A DNA stretch of 60,000 nucleotides, taken from assembly GCA_018223375.1 (NCBI GenBank), contig JAGTTS010000005.1, forward strand, positions 1 through 60,000, given 5' to 3'. Positions within the stretch are counted from its first letter, which is position 1. Each line of letters starts with the position of its first letter. A program made the translations under genes and the position numbers. The stretch comes from Clostridiaceae bacterium Marseille-Q3526. Lineage in GTDB: Bacteria; Bacillota; Clostridia; Lachnospirales; Lachnospiraceae. The notes under the pieces were generated by a model. That model was not told the origin of the DNA, did not search any database, and saw nothing but the letters and a program-made list of their open reading frames with translations. This document shows, in pieces, positions 34,342-41,540 of the stretch.

Positions 34342-35103
34342 TCAGGCAATTCTGCAGATGTTCTGATATACCATGTGAAACTGATCGCTGACTGCCTTAT
34401 CCTGATGATAGTGGCCGAAATACCACCGTTTAAAGCGAAGCTTTTCAGAAATCACCTGAAAATAGTCCGTCAGCTTATCTGGCTGGTAAAGCCCCAGGGA
34501 AAAATAGGCCTGAATACTGCTGGGGCAGCAGTGGGTAATGACAAAGTCTGTCTCCCAGTTATGCTGCTCAAGGCAGGAAATTCCATTTTTCATCTCTTCT
34601 TCCGAGGGCATTTCCTGTTCCCACCAGTCGTAGTGGGCGATGCGGTACAGCTGTTTCCCCTGCCGTTCCAGCTCCAGAACTTCTTTTATCAGTTTTTCTG
34701 TATCGTCTGACTGCAGCAGCCCGTCGCTGATATCGGTGCTCCTGGCTCCGCCAAAGGTGAAAATCCGCTTTCCGTCAATGCAGAACATCTCTCCCCTCAG
34801 CAGATGGGTGATATTGGAGCGGATGTTCTGCACCCGTCCTCCTGCCCACGTACTGTAAAAACCAGCGTATTTTTTCTCGAGAACATCAAAGTTTTCATGG
34901 TTGCCTGAGACGAAAGCCAGACGGCAGTCCAGCGATTCACTCAGATAATCCAGCCGACGTGCTTCTTCCATAGAACCGTCCCAGACGCACCCGAAATCGC
35001 CTGCTACGATGACCGTATCGTGGGCGTCCAGACAGTGTTCCTGTGCGTACTCTATGATTCTCTGGCAGTTTCCGTGTGTGTCTCCTGTTACATAAACTCC
35101 CAT
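34342..35103 (-). CDS. Calcineurin-like metallophosphoesterase
   Basis: The protein has 253 residues from ATG 35103 (MGVYVTGDTHGN). Metal-binding motifs appear in order: GDTHGN, AGDFGCVWDG, SGNHENFD, ITHCCP and FGHYHQD. The start lies two bases from the Thg1-like stop codon behind GAGAGG, so the two are translated together. The fold covers protein, nucleotide and RNA phosphatases. The partner genes suggest RNA or nucleotide end processing, which is inference. Confidence 0.85.
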   Translation of the reverse strand: MGVYVTGDTHGNCQRIIEYAQEHCLDAHDTVIVAGDFGCVWDGSMEEARRLDYLSESLDCRLAFVSGNHENFDVLEKKYAGFYSTWAGGRVQNIRSNITHLLRGEMFCIDGKRIFTFGGARSTDISDGLLQSDDTEKLIKEVLELERQGKQLYRIAHYDWWEQEMPSEEEMKNGISCLEQHNWETDFVITHCCPSSIQAYFSLGLYQPDKLTDYFQVISEKLRFKRWYFGHYHQDKAVSDQFHMVYQNICRIA

Positions 35104-35105
35104 TG

Positions 35106-35927
35106 CTAATTGTCCTCTCCCACATAAATCCACTGCTCAATATAATTTCTGTCATCCTTAAATACAGGGATTTCTTCATCTATGAACCAGACGGTTTTTT
35201 CTGCCTCCTGCTGTGTTTTGACGCAGCAGCTTCCATATTTTTTATGTACAGGAAGATCCTCCCAGATTATCCCGTCCTCTGCAAGCATTTCCTGAATATT
35301 TCTGCAGGATTTTTTATGAAGCTGTTTGGCCGAAAAATGCGCCTGCCCTACCATCAGGATGGAATTTCTGCGGGCGTCCAGCTGCCGCCAGTACAGCAGG
35401 TTGGCTGCCTCCTCCTTCGGAATGTTAAAGCATCTGGCGTCAAATAAGGCGCCTTTTTCCAGGGCACGCAGAAGCGTTCTGCGGTATGCTTCCTCTTCAG
35501 GCAGAAGCTTCCCTGACTCCTGTCCGCTGAGAGAATCAGTTTCTGCTTCATATTCCCGGACTCTTCTGGAGAAATTCTGGCAGAAAGCCAGAGTAGCCAT
35601 ACTGGCGGAAATGCTGCACATTTTCTGTACCTCATAATCGAACCAGGCGTCGGAATTCAGCTTTTTATAATCCACCAGAAGGAGGCTGATTTCGTCGGAC
35701 TGAGTGTAGCCGAACACGGCTCCCTGGATATGTTCGCATAAATATTTCATGGTATCCTGCATGGTGTGGATCAGGATATCGTCAAAGGGCCGTTTCAGGC
35801 CGCGGGTGAAGGTGTGAAACGCTTTTCCGTCCAGTCTGATGCAGACAGGAGTCCTCCGTACCAGGCGGATTTTAGGGATTTCTTCATAATGGTGTTTCAT
35901 TCTGGTTCCAATTTCGTCATTGATCAC
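35106..35927 (-). CDS. Thg1-like 3'-5' RNA polymerase (tRNA-His guanylyltransferase family)
   Basis: This 273-residue protein has the Thg1 core. RLDGKAFHTFTR (31-42, metal ligand D33) is followed by YTQSDEISLLL (74-84, D78 and E79). Further on, YWRQLDARRNSIL corresponds to the conserved region after the palm. Thg1-like proteins add nucleotides in the 3'-5' direction to tRNA 5' ends; bacterial members repair truncated tRNAs. A structured region with a tRNA-like element lies 1 kb away on the other strand. It is the first gene of a minus-strand operon with the phosphoesterase and the HipA-like kinase. Confidence 0.88.
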   Translation of the reverse strand: MINDEIGTRMKHHYEEIPKIRLVRRTPVCIRLDGKAFHTFTRGLKRPFDDILIHTMQDTMKYLCEHIQGAVFGYTQSDEISLLLVDYKKLNSDAWFDYEVQKMCSISASMATLAFCQNFSRRVREYEAETDSLSGQESGKLLPEEEAYRRTLLRALEKGALFDARCFNIPKEEAANLLYWRQLDARRNSILMVGQAHFSAKQLHKKSCRNIQEMLAEDGIIWEDLPVHKKYGSCCVKTQQEAEKTVWFIDEEIPVFKDDRNYIEQWIYVGEDN

Positions 35928-36018
35928 TGGCTGTTCCTCCTCTGTTATGGCAGCGCCGGGGGTATCGGCGCTGTTTTATACATCCAGTATAAAAGACTGG
36001 AGAGGCAGATTCAATGAG

Positions 36019-36047
36019 TTGATTTGGAAGGTAACCGTCCAAATCAA
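36019..36047. repeat. Short hairpin, TTGATTTGGA arm
   Basis: TTGATTTGGA (36019-36028) and TCCAAATCAA (36038-36047) pair over a nine-base loop. It lies between the divergent Thg1-like gene and the 36137 gene and is related to the hairpin at 30479. Confidence 0.55.
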
Positions 36048-36136
36048 TTGGTGGAAAAAAGCAGGAATCCTTTATATAATAAACGCCATAAGACACGATT
36101 CTTTGAACGATTCAGATATCAGAAGGAGGGAGACAG

Positions 36137-36850
36137 ATGGGAGAGAAAATTACGATCAGCGAAGCATTGGACAGAAGAGATTTGCTCCGCAAAAAATTGT
36201 TTCAGAAAATAGAGGCAGCTCATCTGATTGACTGCAAGAAAAGCAATGAAGAAAATACATTTCTGTACCGGAAGACGCCGGAAGCTTTCTCAGAGGAGGT
36301 AAAAAGCACATGGCAGTCCATCTGGGATCAGATCCATTACTATGATCGGCTGGAAGCGGCGATTGTCCAGTCTAATTCAGAAACTGTGATTGAAACCTCT
36401 TTTGGAAAGCTCACAGTGACGGCCGCCATTGCCATGCGAAACAGGCTGCGCCAGAGCCGCCATCCTTTGTTCGGCCGGACAGGCAGGTTCGGCCTGCCTC
36501 AGAATGAAGATGACGACCAGATTTACAGTGATTTTGAGCGCAGATTAACAGAAATTATGGAGAACCAGTATGAAACCATATTGAAGGAAGTCCGCGACAG
36601 AAACGCCGATTTGGAGAAAAATGCGTCTGAAATGCGGAAGGAGATTCTGGGAAAAGAGACCCGCGGAAAAGACGACAGCACCGCCTTAAAGGTGGTGGAT
36701 ACCTATGTAAAGGAAAATACTACAGAGCTGCAGGATCCCCTGGAGATTCACAGAAAGCTTCAGGAAATCAGGCAGAACCGGGAAGCCATGATGGCAGAGC
36801 TTAATACAAAGCTGAAGATTTCCAACGCAACCACTATGATTGAGCTGTAA
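36137..36850 (+). CDS. Helical protein resembling the DIP1984 type
   Basis: This 237-residue, mostly helical protein has a strong AAGGAGGGAGACAG ribosome binding site. The plan is like DIP1984 proteins (DUF6847). A first helix begins KITISEALDRRDLLRKKL. A central SNSETVIET...LTVTAAIAMRNRLR helix follows, and the C-terminus is a coiled coil ending NATTMIEL. The resemblance is general and unsearched. DIP1984-type proteins have no known role. It is read toward the structured RNA region, and no terminator lies before that, so gene and RNA may be co-transcribed. Confidence 0.55.
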   Translation: MGEKITISEALDRRDLLRKKLFQKIEAAHLIDCKKSNEENTFLYRKTPEAFSEEVKSTWQSIWDQIHYYDRLEAAIVQSNSETVIETSFGKLTVTAAIAMRNRLRQSRHPLFGRTGRFGLPQNEDDDQIYSDFERRLTEIMENQYETILKEVRDRNADLEKNASEMRKEILGKETRGKDDSTALKVVDTYVKENTTELQDPLEIHRKLQEIRQNREAMMAELNTKLKISNATTMIEL

Positions 36851-36855
36851 CATAA

Positions 36856-37201
36856 TGGCCTGCAATGCGAAAACCTCGTACTCAGCCCCCTGCGCGGCAG
36901 GGAAACGGGGCAGGCAGCCCTTTCTGCCTGATCACTCTATACTAGCCCAATGGAAGAGCAAGAAGCTTTTAACTTCTAGGTTGGAGGGTTCGAATCCCCC
37001 CGTGTAGAACAAGGAACGATATGGTATGAAAACGAGAGTAAAAAAACGAGTCCGTTTATTTGAACATGCAGTAACGAATACTTACGATTGAGAAACTGTG
37101 ATTTTGGACGCAGGCATCTGAGAGATGCTGAAATCCGCGGATAAGGTTATAAGCGCTGGCTGATTGACTTGAGGGGTTCCTCGCGGCTGCATTGCAGGCT
37201 T
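36856..37201 (+). ncRNA. Candidate structured non-coding RNA with an embedded tRNA-like domain
   Basis: GCCTGCAATGC (36858-36868) is the exact reverse complement of GCATTGCAGGC (37189-37199) and can close a ~345-base domain. AACCTC near 36872 can extend the stem with GGGGTT near 37174. Inside are CCCTG-CGCGG-CAGGG nested in GCCCC/GGGGC (36884-36911) and CAGGCAG-CCCTTT-CTGCCTG (36911-36930). Then come a tRNA-like domain (36936-37008) and a hairpin GATTT...GCATCT-GAG-AGATGC...AAATC near 37091-37131. The span has no credible ORF. No known RNA family is recognised. Confidence 0.5.
36936..37008 (+). tRNA. tRNA-Lys(TTT)-like domain, imperfect
   Basis: The acceptor arms TCTATAC/GTGTAGA pair fully with one G-U. 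The anticodon stem AGAAG/CTTCT is perfect around loop CTTTTAA (anticodon TTT, 36968-36970). The T loop TTCGAAT lies under GAGGG/CCCCC with one A-C mismatch. The D stem GCCC/GAGC has one C-A mismatch, and there is one extra base near the T stem. No CCA is encoded, as with the two other tRNA genes of this window. It could be a functional divergent tRNA, a pseudogene or a tRNA-like part of a larger RNA. Confidence 0.6.
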
Positions 37202-37226
37202 TTAACAGAATTGAGAGGGAAGACAT

Positions 37227-37694
37227 ATGGAAAAAGATTTTGTAGATTCCTGGGAACGGCATAAGGGAGAGCTTAAAGCATATCTTGAAACCTGCCGCCA
37301 GAAAGAGCTGGGAAGCTATCAGGCCCTGGTTAAACTGCTGTTTCGAGTGGTGATCAATCCGGACCTGAAGCATGCGCCCTATGATACGGAGAAGATGGTT
37401 GTCATAGACGATGGAGACTATCAGGGAGCAGAGCTCTATATTCTGCACCGTTCAACGTATCAGCCCTATGTGGAAGATTATATATATACCTACGTGTACT
37501 ACGGAAGCTGCAGCTTCTGCGATATTCTTCAGGGCATCCGAAGCCAGGGAGAATTATGGCCGGAACTGAATGAAGACAAAGCGCCGTCTCCGCATCAGGT
37601 AACCGCCTACATGCAGCTTCTGCTCCATCTGCTTCAGAGGATTAAACGGTTCCAGGGGAATGATATGGAAGATTTTCCACTTTTAAATATGTGA
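37227..37694 (+). CDS. Unrecognised protein downstream of the structured RNA
   Basis: This 155-residue soluble protein has an AGAGGGAAGACAT ribosome binding site. The N-terminal third is helical and charged (DFVDSWERHKGELKAYLETCR). The middle has aromatic beta-like strands (YQGAELYILHRSTYQPYVEDYIYTYVYYGSC). The end is a helix (YMQLLLHLLQRIKRF). I do not recognise it. It begins 25 bases after the closing stem of the structured RNA and ends in a strong terminator, so RNA and gene may form one unit. Confidence 0.65.
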   Translation: MEKDFVDSWERHKGELKAYLETCRQKELGSYQALVKLLFRVVINPDLKHAPYDTEKMVVIDDGDYQGAELYILHRSTYQPYVEDYIYTYVYYGSCSFCDILQGIRSQGELWPELNEDKAPSPHQVTAYMQLLLHLLQRIKRFQGNDMEDFPLLNM

Positions 37695-37763
37695 AAAGGG
37701 AATGAAACGTTCCTGTAACGACAGAACACACAGCTGGTTACAAGAACATTTCATTCCCTTTTT
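37694..37763 (+). terminator. Terminator of the accessory unit
   Basis: AAAAGGGAATGAAA (37694-37707) pairs with TTTCATTCCCTTTTT (37749-37763). The stem begins at the stop codon. Confidence 0.85.
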
Positions 37764-37784
37764 AATTTCTTGCCCCTTTCCGCC

Positions 37785-37813
37785 TGGACTCTCCTTTCCG
37801 GATCCTCTATAAT
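37785..37813 (+). promoter_or_regulatory. Promoter of mazG
   Basis: TGGACT (37785-37790), 17 bases and TATAAT (37808-37813), 38 bases before the ATG. Confidence 0.5.
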
Positions 37814-37850
37814 AGAATCATTGCCAGAATGGCCGGAAGGAGGAAGATAG

Positions 37851-38306
37851 ATGAAAGGGAAGGAAGCGGACGCCAAAAAATCGTTGAAACAGTTCTTTAC
37901 AGCAGAACGACCGGATGCCTATACGCTGGAGGACTTGAGAAACATCCTCCGCATTCTCCGCTCAGACGAGGGCTGTCCCTGGGACAGGAAGCAGACCTTT
38001 GAAACCATGGTTTCCTGCGTTCTGGAGGAAGCCGAGGAGGTGGCGGAGGCCGTCAGAAATCAGGACACAGAGAATCTCTGCGAGGAGCTGGGCGATCTGC
38101 TGTTCCAGGTGGTGTTCTACTGCCAGATGGCAGAGGAGCAGGGGCTTTTTGCCTTCGAGGACGCGGTGGACGGAATCAGCCGGAAAATGGTCCGCAGGCA
38201 TCCGAAAATCTTCGGCGGAGACCTTCCGGAAACAGACGGAAACGAGGGAGATTTATGGGAGCGGATAAAACGGGCGGAAAAGGCAAAAAACCATAAAACA
38301 ACTTGA
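37851..38306 (+). CDS. mazG: MazG-type nucleoside triphosphate pyrophosphohydrolase
   Basis: This 151-residue single MazG domain hydrolyses NTPs to NMP and pyrophosphate. The motifs are LRSDEGCPWDRKQTFETM, the metal-binding EEAEEVAEAV, and EELGDLLFQVVFY with the EExxE/ExxD pattern, ending RRHPKIFGG. Larger MazG proteins have two such domains; here only one is present. The ATG follows GGAAGGAGGAAGATAG. The promoter of hup overlaps its stop codon. Confidence 0.9.
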   Translation: MKGKEADAKKSLKQFFTAERPDAYTLEDLRNILRILRSDEGCPWDRKQTFETMVSCVLEEAEEVAEAVRNQDTENLCEELGDLLFQVVFYCQMAEEQGLFAFEDAVDGISRKMVRRHPKIFGGDLPETDGNEGDLWERIKRAEKAKNHKTT

Positions 38307-38331
38307 CAAAGCAGGTATAAATGTATATAAA
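38303..38331 (+). promoter_or_regulatory. Promoter of hup
   Basis: TTGACA (38303-38308), 17 bases and TATAAA (38326-38331). The -35 overlaps the mazG stop codon. Confidence 0.8.
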
Positions 38332-38441
38332 TGTAAGGTAAGTAATTAGCGGTTTTTGAAGGAGTAATATTGCTGTTTTGGCCGTTCAGGCTTCATGGCA
38401 AGTAGAAGCTCAGTATAAGAAGATGCAGGAGGAATAAATCA

Positions 38442-38717
38442 ATGAACAAGACAGAGTTAATTGCAGCTGTAGCCGAGAAGGCAGAGATTTCCAAGAAGGA
38501 CGCTGAGAAGGCAATCAAGGCTTTCACAGAGGCTGTTTCTGAGGAGTTAGTAAAAGGCGGCAAGATCCAGTTAGTTGGTTTTGGTACATTTGAAGTTTCT
38601 GAGAGAGCGGCAAGAGAGGGAAGAAACCCGAAGACAGGCGAGACTATGCCTATCGCAGCTTCCAAGACACCAAAGTTTAAGGCTGGAAAAGCATTAAAGG
38701 ATATGGTAAACGCATAA
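38442..38717 (+). CDS. hup: HU family DNA-binding protein
   Basis: This 91-residue nucleoid protein has the full HU pattern: MNKTELIAAVAEKA, KKDAEKAIKAFTEAV, the beta-arm GRNPKTGETMPIAASKTPKFKAGKAL and the helical end. It bends DNA and shapes the chromosome. A strong promoter and an AGGAGGAATAAATCA ribosome binding site fit high expression. A leader of about 105 bases precedes the gene. It ends four bases before rqcP, with which it shares a transcript. Confidence 0.95.
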   Translation: MNKTELIAAVAEKAEISKKDAEKAIKAFTEAVSEELVKGGKIQLVGFGTFEVSERAAREGRNPKTGETMPIAASKTPKFKAGKALKDMVNA

Positions 38718-38721
38718 TCAC

Positions 38722-38961
38722 ATGAGATTAGATAAATTTTTAAAGGTTTCGCGTCTGATTAAGCGCAGAACAGTGGCCAACGAGGCGTGCGACGCAGGCC
38801 GCGTTCTGGTAGGCGGAAAGCCGGTGAAGGCGTCCTATGCTGTGAAGACAGGCGATATCATCGAGATTCAGTTCGGCGTCAAATCTGTAAAGGTTGAGGT
38901 GCTGGACGTGGCAGAGACGGTGCGCAAGGACGACGCGAAGGAACTTTACCGCTATTTATAG
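38722..38961 (+). CDS. rqcP: S4-domain RNA-binding protein of ribosome quality control
   Basis: This 79-residue S4 fold (MRLDKFLKVSRLIKRRTVANEACDAGRVLVGGKPV) matches RqcP/YabO. RqcP binds stalled 50S subunits and helps RqcH add alanine tails. There is no separate ribosome binding site, and the short gap to hup suggests coupled translation. The operon order hup-rqcP-yabP-yabQ-divIC is the classical Firmicute order. Confidence 0.92.
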   Translation: MRLDKFLKVSRLIKRRTVANEACDAGRVLVGGKPVKASYAVKTGDIIEIQFGVKSVKVEVLDVAETVRKDDAKELYRYL

Positions 38962-38972
38962 CATAAAGAGAC

Positions 38973-39021
38973 AAACCTCCTAATATATTTAACAGTAGTT
39001 AAATATGTCAGGAGGTTTTTT
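38973..39021 (+). terminator. Terminator hairpin that contains the yabP ribosome binding site
   Basis: AAACCTCCT (38973-38981) pairs with AGGAGGTTT (39010-39018). Above a 3x3 internal loop, ATATTTAAC (38985-38993) pairs with GTTAAATAT (38998-39006) around AGTA. Six T follow (39016-39021). The AGGAGG of yabP is buried in the 3' arm. Confidence 0.85.
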
Positions 39022-39023
39022 AA

Positions 39024-39308
39024 ATGGAAGAAAAAATCAGCCGCCGCCCCCACCATCTGGATTTGATGAACCGGGGGACGGGGAGCGTCACAGGGATTCA
39101 GGACGTTGTGGCTTTTGATGAAAACCAGATTGTGCTGGATACGGATATGGGACTTCTGACAGTCAAGGGGAAAGGTCTTCATGTGAGCCGCCTGACGCTG
39201 GAAAAGGGCGAGGTTGACATAGAGGGAACGGTGGACAGCCTGGTTTACTCCTCCAACGAGACCTACAGGAAGCAGGGAGAATCGCTCTTTGCCCGTCTGT
39301 TTAAGTAG
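39024..39308 (+). CDS. yabP: Sporulation protein YabP
   Basis: This 94-residue protein matches YabP: RRPHHLDLMNRGTGSVTGIQDVVAFDENQIVLDT. In Bacillus it is made in the mother cell and is needed for sporulation. Its ribosome binding site AGGAGG is part of a strong terminator hairpin, so translation from hup read-through transcripts would be blocked. A promoter starting in or after the hairpin is expected. It is followed directly by yabQ. Confidence 0.92.
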   Translation: MEEKISRRPHHLDLMNRGTGSVTGIQDVVAFDENQIVLDTDMGLLTVKGKGLHVSRLTLEKGEVDIEGTVDSLVYSSNETYRKQGESLFARLFK

Positions 39309-39318
39309 GCGGCCTATT

Positions 39319-39645
39319 ATGGATACAATATACACAGAATGGTCCTGTATGGCGGCCGCTCTGACGGCGGGAATGACTTTGATGCTGGTTTACGACGGGC
39401 TCCGTCTGTTCCGCCTGTTTGTCAGCCACGCTCCCATTTGGACAGGCCTGGAGGATTTGCTTTACTGGATTGGAGCCGGGCTGTCCGTTTTTTTCCTGCT
39501 CCGCAGCAGGAACGAGGGGGAAATGCGGGTTTATATGATTGCTTCTGTGCTGATTGGAATGGTTTTTTATGATAAAACGGCCAGCCATCTTCTGTTCACC
39601 CTATTGAAAAAGTTAAAAAAATATTTTAAAATGAAAAGGAAGTAA
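39319..39645 (+). CDS. yabQ: Spore cortex biosynthesis protein YabQ
   Basis: This protein has 108 residues from the ATG at 39319 (MDTIYTEWSCMAAALTAGMTLML). At least three membrane helices are visible, ending in a basic KKLKKYFKMKRK tail. YabQ is a membrane protein needed for cortex formation. An upstream TTG at 39289 could also serve, but ATG 39319 gives the family-like start. It begins 10 bases after the yabP stop codon. Confidence 0.85.
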   Translation: MDTIYTEWSCMAAALTAGMTLMLVYDGLRLFRLFVSHAPIWTGLEDLLYWIGAGLSVFFLLRSRNEGEMRVYMIASVLIGMVFYDKTASHLLFTLLKKLKKYFKMKRK

Positions 39646-39668
39646 ACAGTAAAAGGGGAGATGGCCAT

Positions 39669-39989
39669 ATGCGCAGGCAGGATAGAACGGCAGGAAAAAA
39701 GAAGAAAGAAAAAGCGGCCAACCGTCTGGCGCTTATGGGAATCACTCTGGTAGTGCTGAGCCTGGCGGTTACGGTTCATCTGAGCGGCATTTCCATGGAG
39801 GAGAAGGATCTCCAGTACCGTCTGAAGGAGGAGCAGCTGGAGAAGCAGAAAAGCGAGGAGGAGCAGCGGGCCCAGGAACTGGAAGAGTACCGGATCTACG
39901 TTCAGACAAAAGAATACATTGAGAAAGTTGCCAAGGAAAAGCTGGGACTGGTAAACAAGGACGAAATTCTCCTGAAACCGGAAAAGTAG
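39669..39989 (+). CDS. divIC: Septum formation initiator (DivIC/FtsL-like)
   Basis: This 106-residue bitopic protein has a basic N-terminus, one membrane helix (RLALMGITLVVLSLAVTVHL, ~19-38), then a coiled coil (KEEQLEKQKSEEEQRAQELEEY) and the typical end YVQTKEYIEKVAKEKLGLV. DivIC works with FtsL and DivIB at the division septum. The start follows AAAGGGGAGATGGCCAT. It is the last gene of the yabP-yabQ-divIC group, before the separate spoIIE promoter. Confidence 0.9.
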   Translation: MRRQDRTAGKKKKEKAANRLALMGITLVVLSLAVTVHLSGISMEEKDLQYRLKEEQLEKQKSEEEQRAQELEEYRIYVQTKEYIEKVAKEKLGLVNKDEILLKPEK

Positions 39990-40031
39990 AGGGGAATTCT
40001 GTCGGAAAGTTTTTCAGAAACCGCCCCTGAT

Positions 40032-40064
40032 TTGACAAATATTTCCCTCCGGCCTGTATATAAT
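40032..40064 (+). promoter_or_regulatory. spoIIE promoter with a 21-base spacer (Spo0A type)
   Basis: TTGACA (40032-40037) and TATAAT (40059-40064) are separated by 21 bases. The Bacillus spoIIE and spoIIG promoters have the same unusual spacing and need Spo0A~P. On the reverse strand the -35 reads TTGTCAAA, one mismatch from the 0A box, and TGTCGGAA lies ~30 bases upstream. Confidence 0.6.
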
Positions 40065-40093
40065 GAAGCTTACGCAGGTCAGGAGGGATTTTT

Positions 40094-41503
40094 ATGATTG
40101 GAAAGAAATTACATAGAGATATGGCAGAGGTCAACGTCTACACAGCCAGGCGGCTGCGGGAAATGGCCTGCTCTCTGAGCGGGCTGGCCAGGGCCTTTAC
40201 GGAGGAAGCGGGATCCGACAAAAGGCTGAGCTTCGACGAGGGGCTGGCGGCCATGCAGACGGCGGCTTCTATGGTGTGCGGAGGCTGCAGCCGCTGCAAC
40301 CTGTATGAAACGGGAAAAAAGGAAGGCAGCTATTACCTGTATTATCTGCTTCGCGCCTTTGAGCAGAAGGGAAAGGTGGACAAAGAGGACATGCCCCGCC
40401 TGTTTCATGAATCCTGCCGCAGGCAGGAGGAGTATCTGAGCCAGCTGAACCGGAATCTGGGACGGGCCACCATGAATCTCACCTGGAAAAACAGGTTTCT
40501 GGAGAGCCGAGACGCAGTGATTGTGCAGTTTCGGGAAATGGCGTCTATTTTAGAGGAATTTTCCGGCCAGATGGAACGGGCCCTGGATGTGACGGAAACG
40601 TATGAGGATTCCGTCAGATATCTCTTCCGCCGCCGCCATATGAAGGTGGAAAATATGCTGATGCTGGAGTACGAAAACGATCAGAAGGAGGCCTATCTCA
40701 CCATGCGGACCATAGGCGGGAAATGTGTTACCTCCAGGGATGCCTCGGATATCCTGTCCAGGGCGGCGGGAGGACGCCGGTGGAGCGTTTCCAGGGATAC
40801 GAAGAGCATTGTCACCAGGCGGACAGACACCTTCCGGTTTGTGGAGGAGGGGAAATACCAGATGATCCACGGTGTGGCAAGAGCCGTGCGGGGCGGAGAG
40901 GTGACTTCCGGGGACAGCTTCACCTTCAGCGAGGGACTTCCCCGCCAGATGATTATGAGCCTGTCCGACGGCATGGGCAGCGGGGCGGCGGCTCTGGCTG
41001 ACAGCGCCAGAGTGGTGGAGCTGACAGAACAGCTTCTGGAGACGGGATTTTCCGCCAGGGCGGCGCTAAAGCTGGTGAATACGGTTCTTCTGCTGGCTGG
41101 CATGGAACAGAATCCGGCTACCCTTGATCTGTGCTGTGTCGACCTATGTACAGGCGTACTGGAGAGCATGAAGCTGGGGGCGGTGGGAACCTTTCTCATG
41201 GGGCGGGAAGGGGTGGAGATGATTGAGCCGGGCAGCGTGCCGATGGGAGTGATGAATCCTGTGGAGCCGGCCCTTGTCTCCAGAAAGCTGTGGGACAATG
41301 ATAGGGTCATCATGGTCAGCGACGGCGTTTTGGAGGCGCTTCCCGGGGAGGAGAAGGAGGAAACCTTCCGCCAGTATTTAGAGGAGCTGGAACCGGGAAA
41401 TCCCCAGGATATGGCAGACGAGATTTTAAGCTTCGCCATGTCCTTTTCCGAACAGCCTGCAGACGATATGACGGTGCTGGTGGGCGGAATTTTTGAAAAA
41501 TAG
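40094..41503 (+). CDS. spoIIE: SpoIIE-like PP2C phosphatase without the membrane domain
   Basis: This 469-residue protein has a helical regulatory region and a C-terminal PP2C domain with the metal Asp residues in MSLSDGMGSG (~295), VIMVSDGVLE (~415) and ADDMTVLV (~458). SpoIIE dephosphorylates SpoIIAA to release sigma-F in the forespore. Classical SpoIIE (~800 residues) starts with about ten membrane helices; none are visible here. The N-terminal C-x2-C-x2-C stretch (CGGCSRC) resembles the start of the classical soluble region. The ATG follows AGGAGGGATTTTT. No upstream frame with membrane helices exists. Confidence 0.88.
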   Translation: MIGKKLHRDMAEVNVYTARRLREMACSLSGLARAFTEEAGSDKRLSFDEGLAAMQTAASMVCGGCSRCNLYETGKKEGSYYLYYLLRAFEQKGKVDKEDMPRLFHESCRRQEEYLSQLNRNLGRATMNLTWKNRFLESRDAVIVQFREMASILEEFSGQMERALDVTETYEDSVRYLFRRRHMKVENMLMLEYENDQKEAYLTMRTIGGKCVTSRDASDILSRAAGGRRWSVSRDTKSIVTRRTDTFRFVEEGKYQMIHGVARAVRGGEVTSGDSFTFSEGLPRQMIMSLSDGMGSGAAALADSARVVELTEQLLETGFSARAALKLVNTVLLLAGMEQNPATLDLCCVDLCTGVLESMKLGAVGTFLMGREGVEMIEPGSVPMGVMNPVEPALVSRKLWDNDRVIMVSDGVLEALPGEEKEETFRQYLEELEPGNPQDMADEILSFAMSFSEQPADDMTVLVGGIFEK

Positions 41504-41540
41504 AACCTGCGGGGAAACAATACAAAGGAGGAACAGGGCG

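Noticed and set aside
36856..37201. Retron non-coding RNA
   Set aside because: Inverted end repeats are present, but no reverse transcriptase gene lies nearby.
21003..37763. Prophage or integrative element covering the accessory region
   Set aside because: No integrase, recombinase, structural, replication or transfer gene and no att duplication were seen. spoVT inside it is a core gene.
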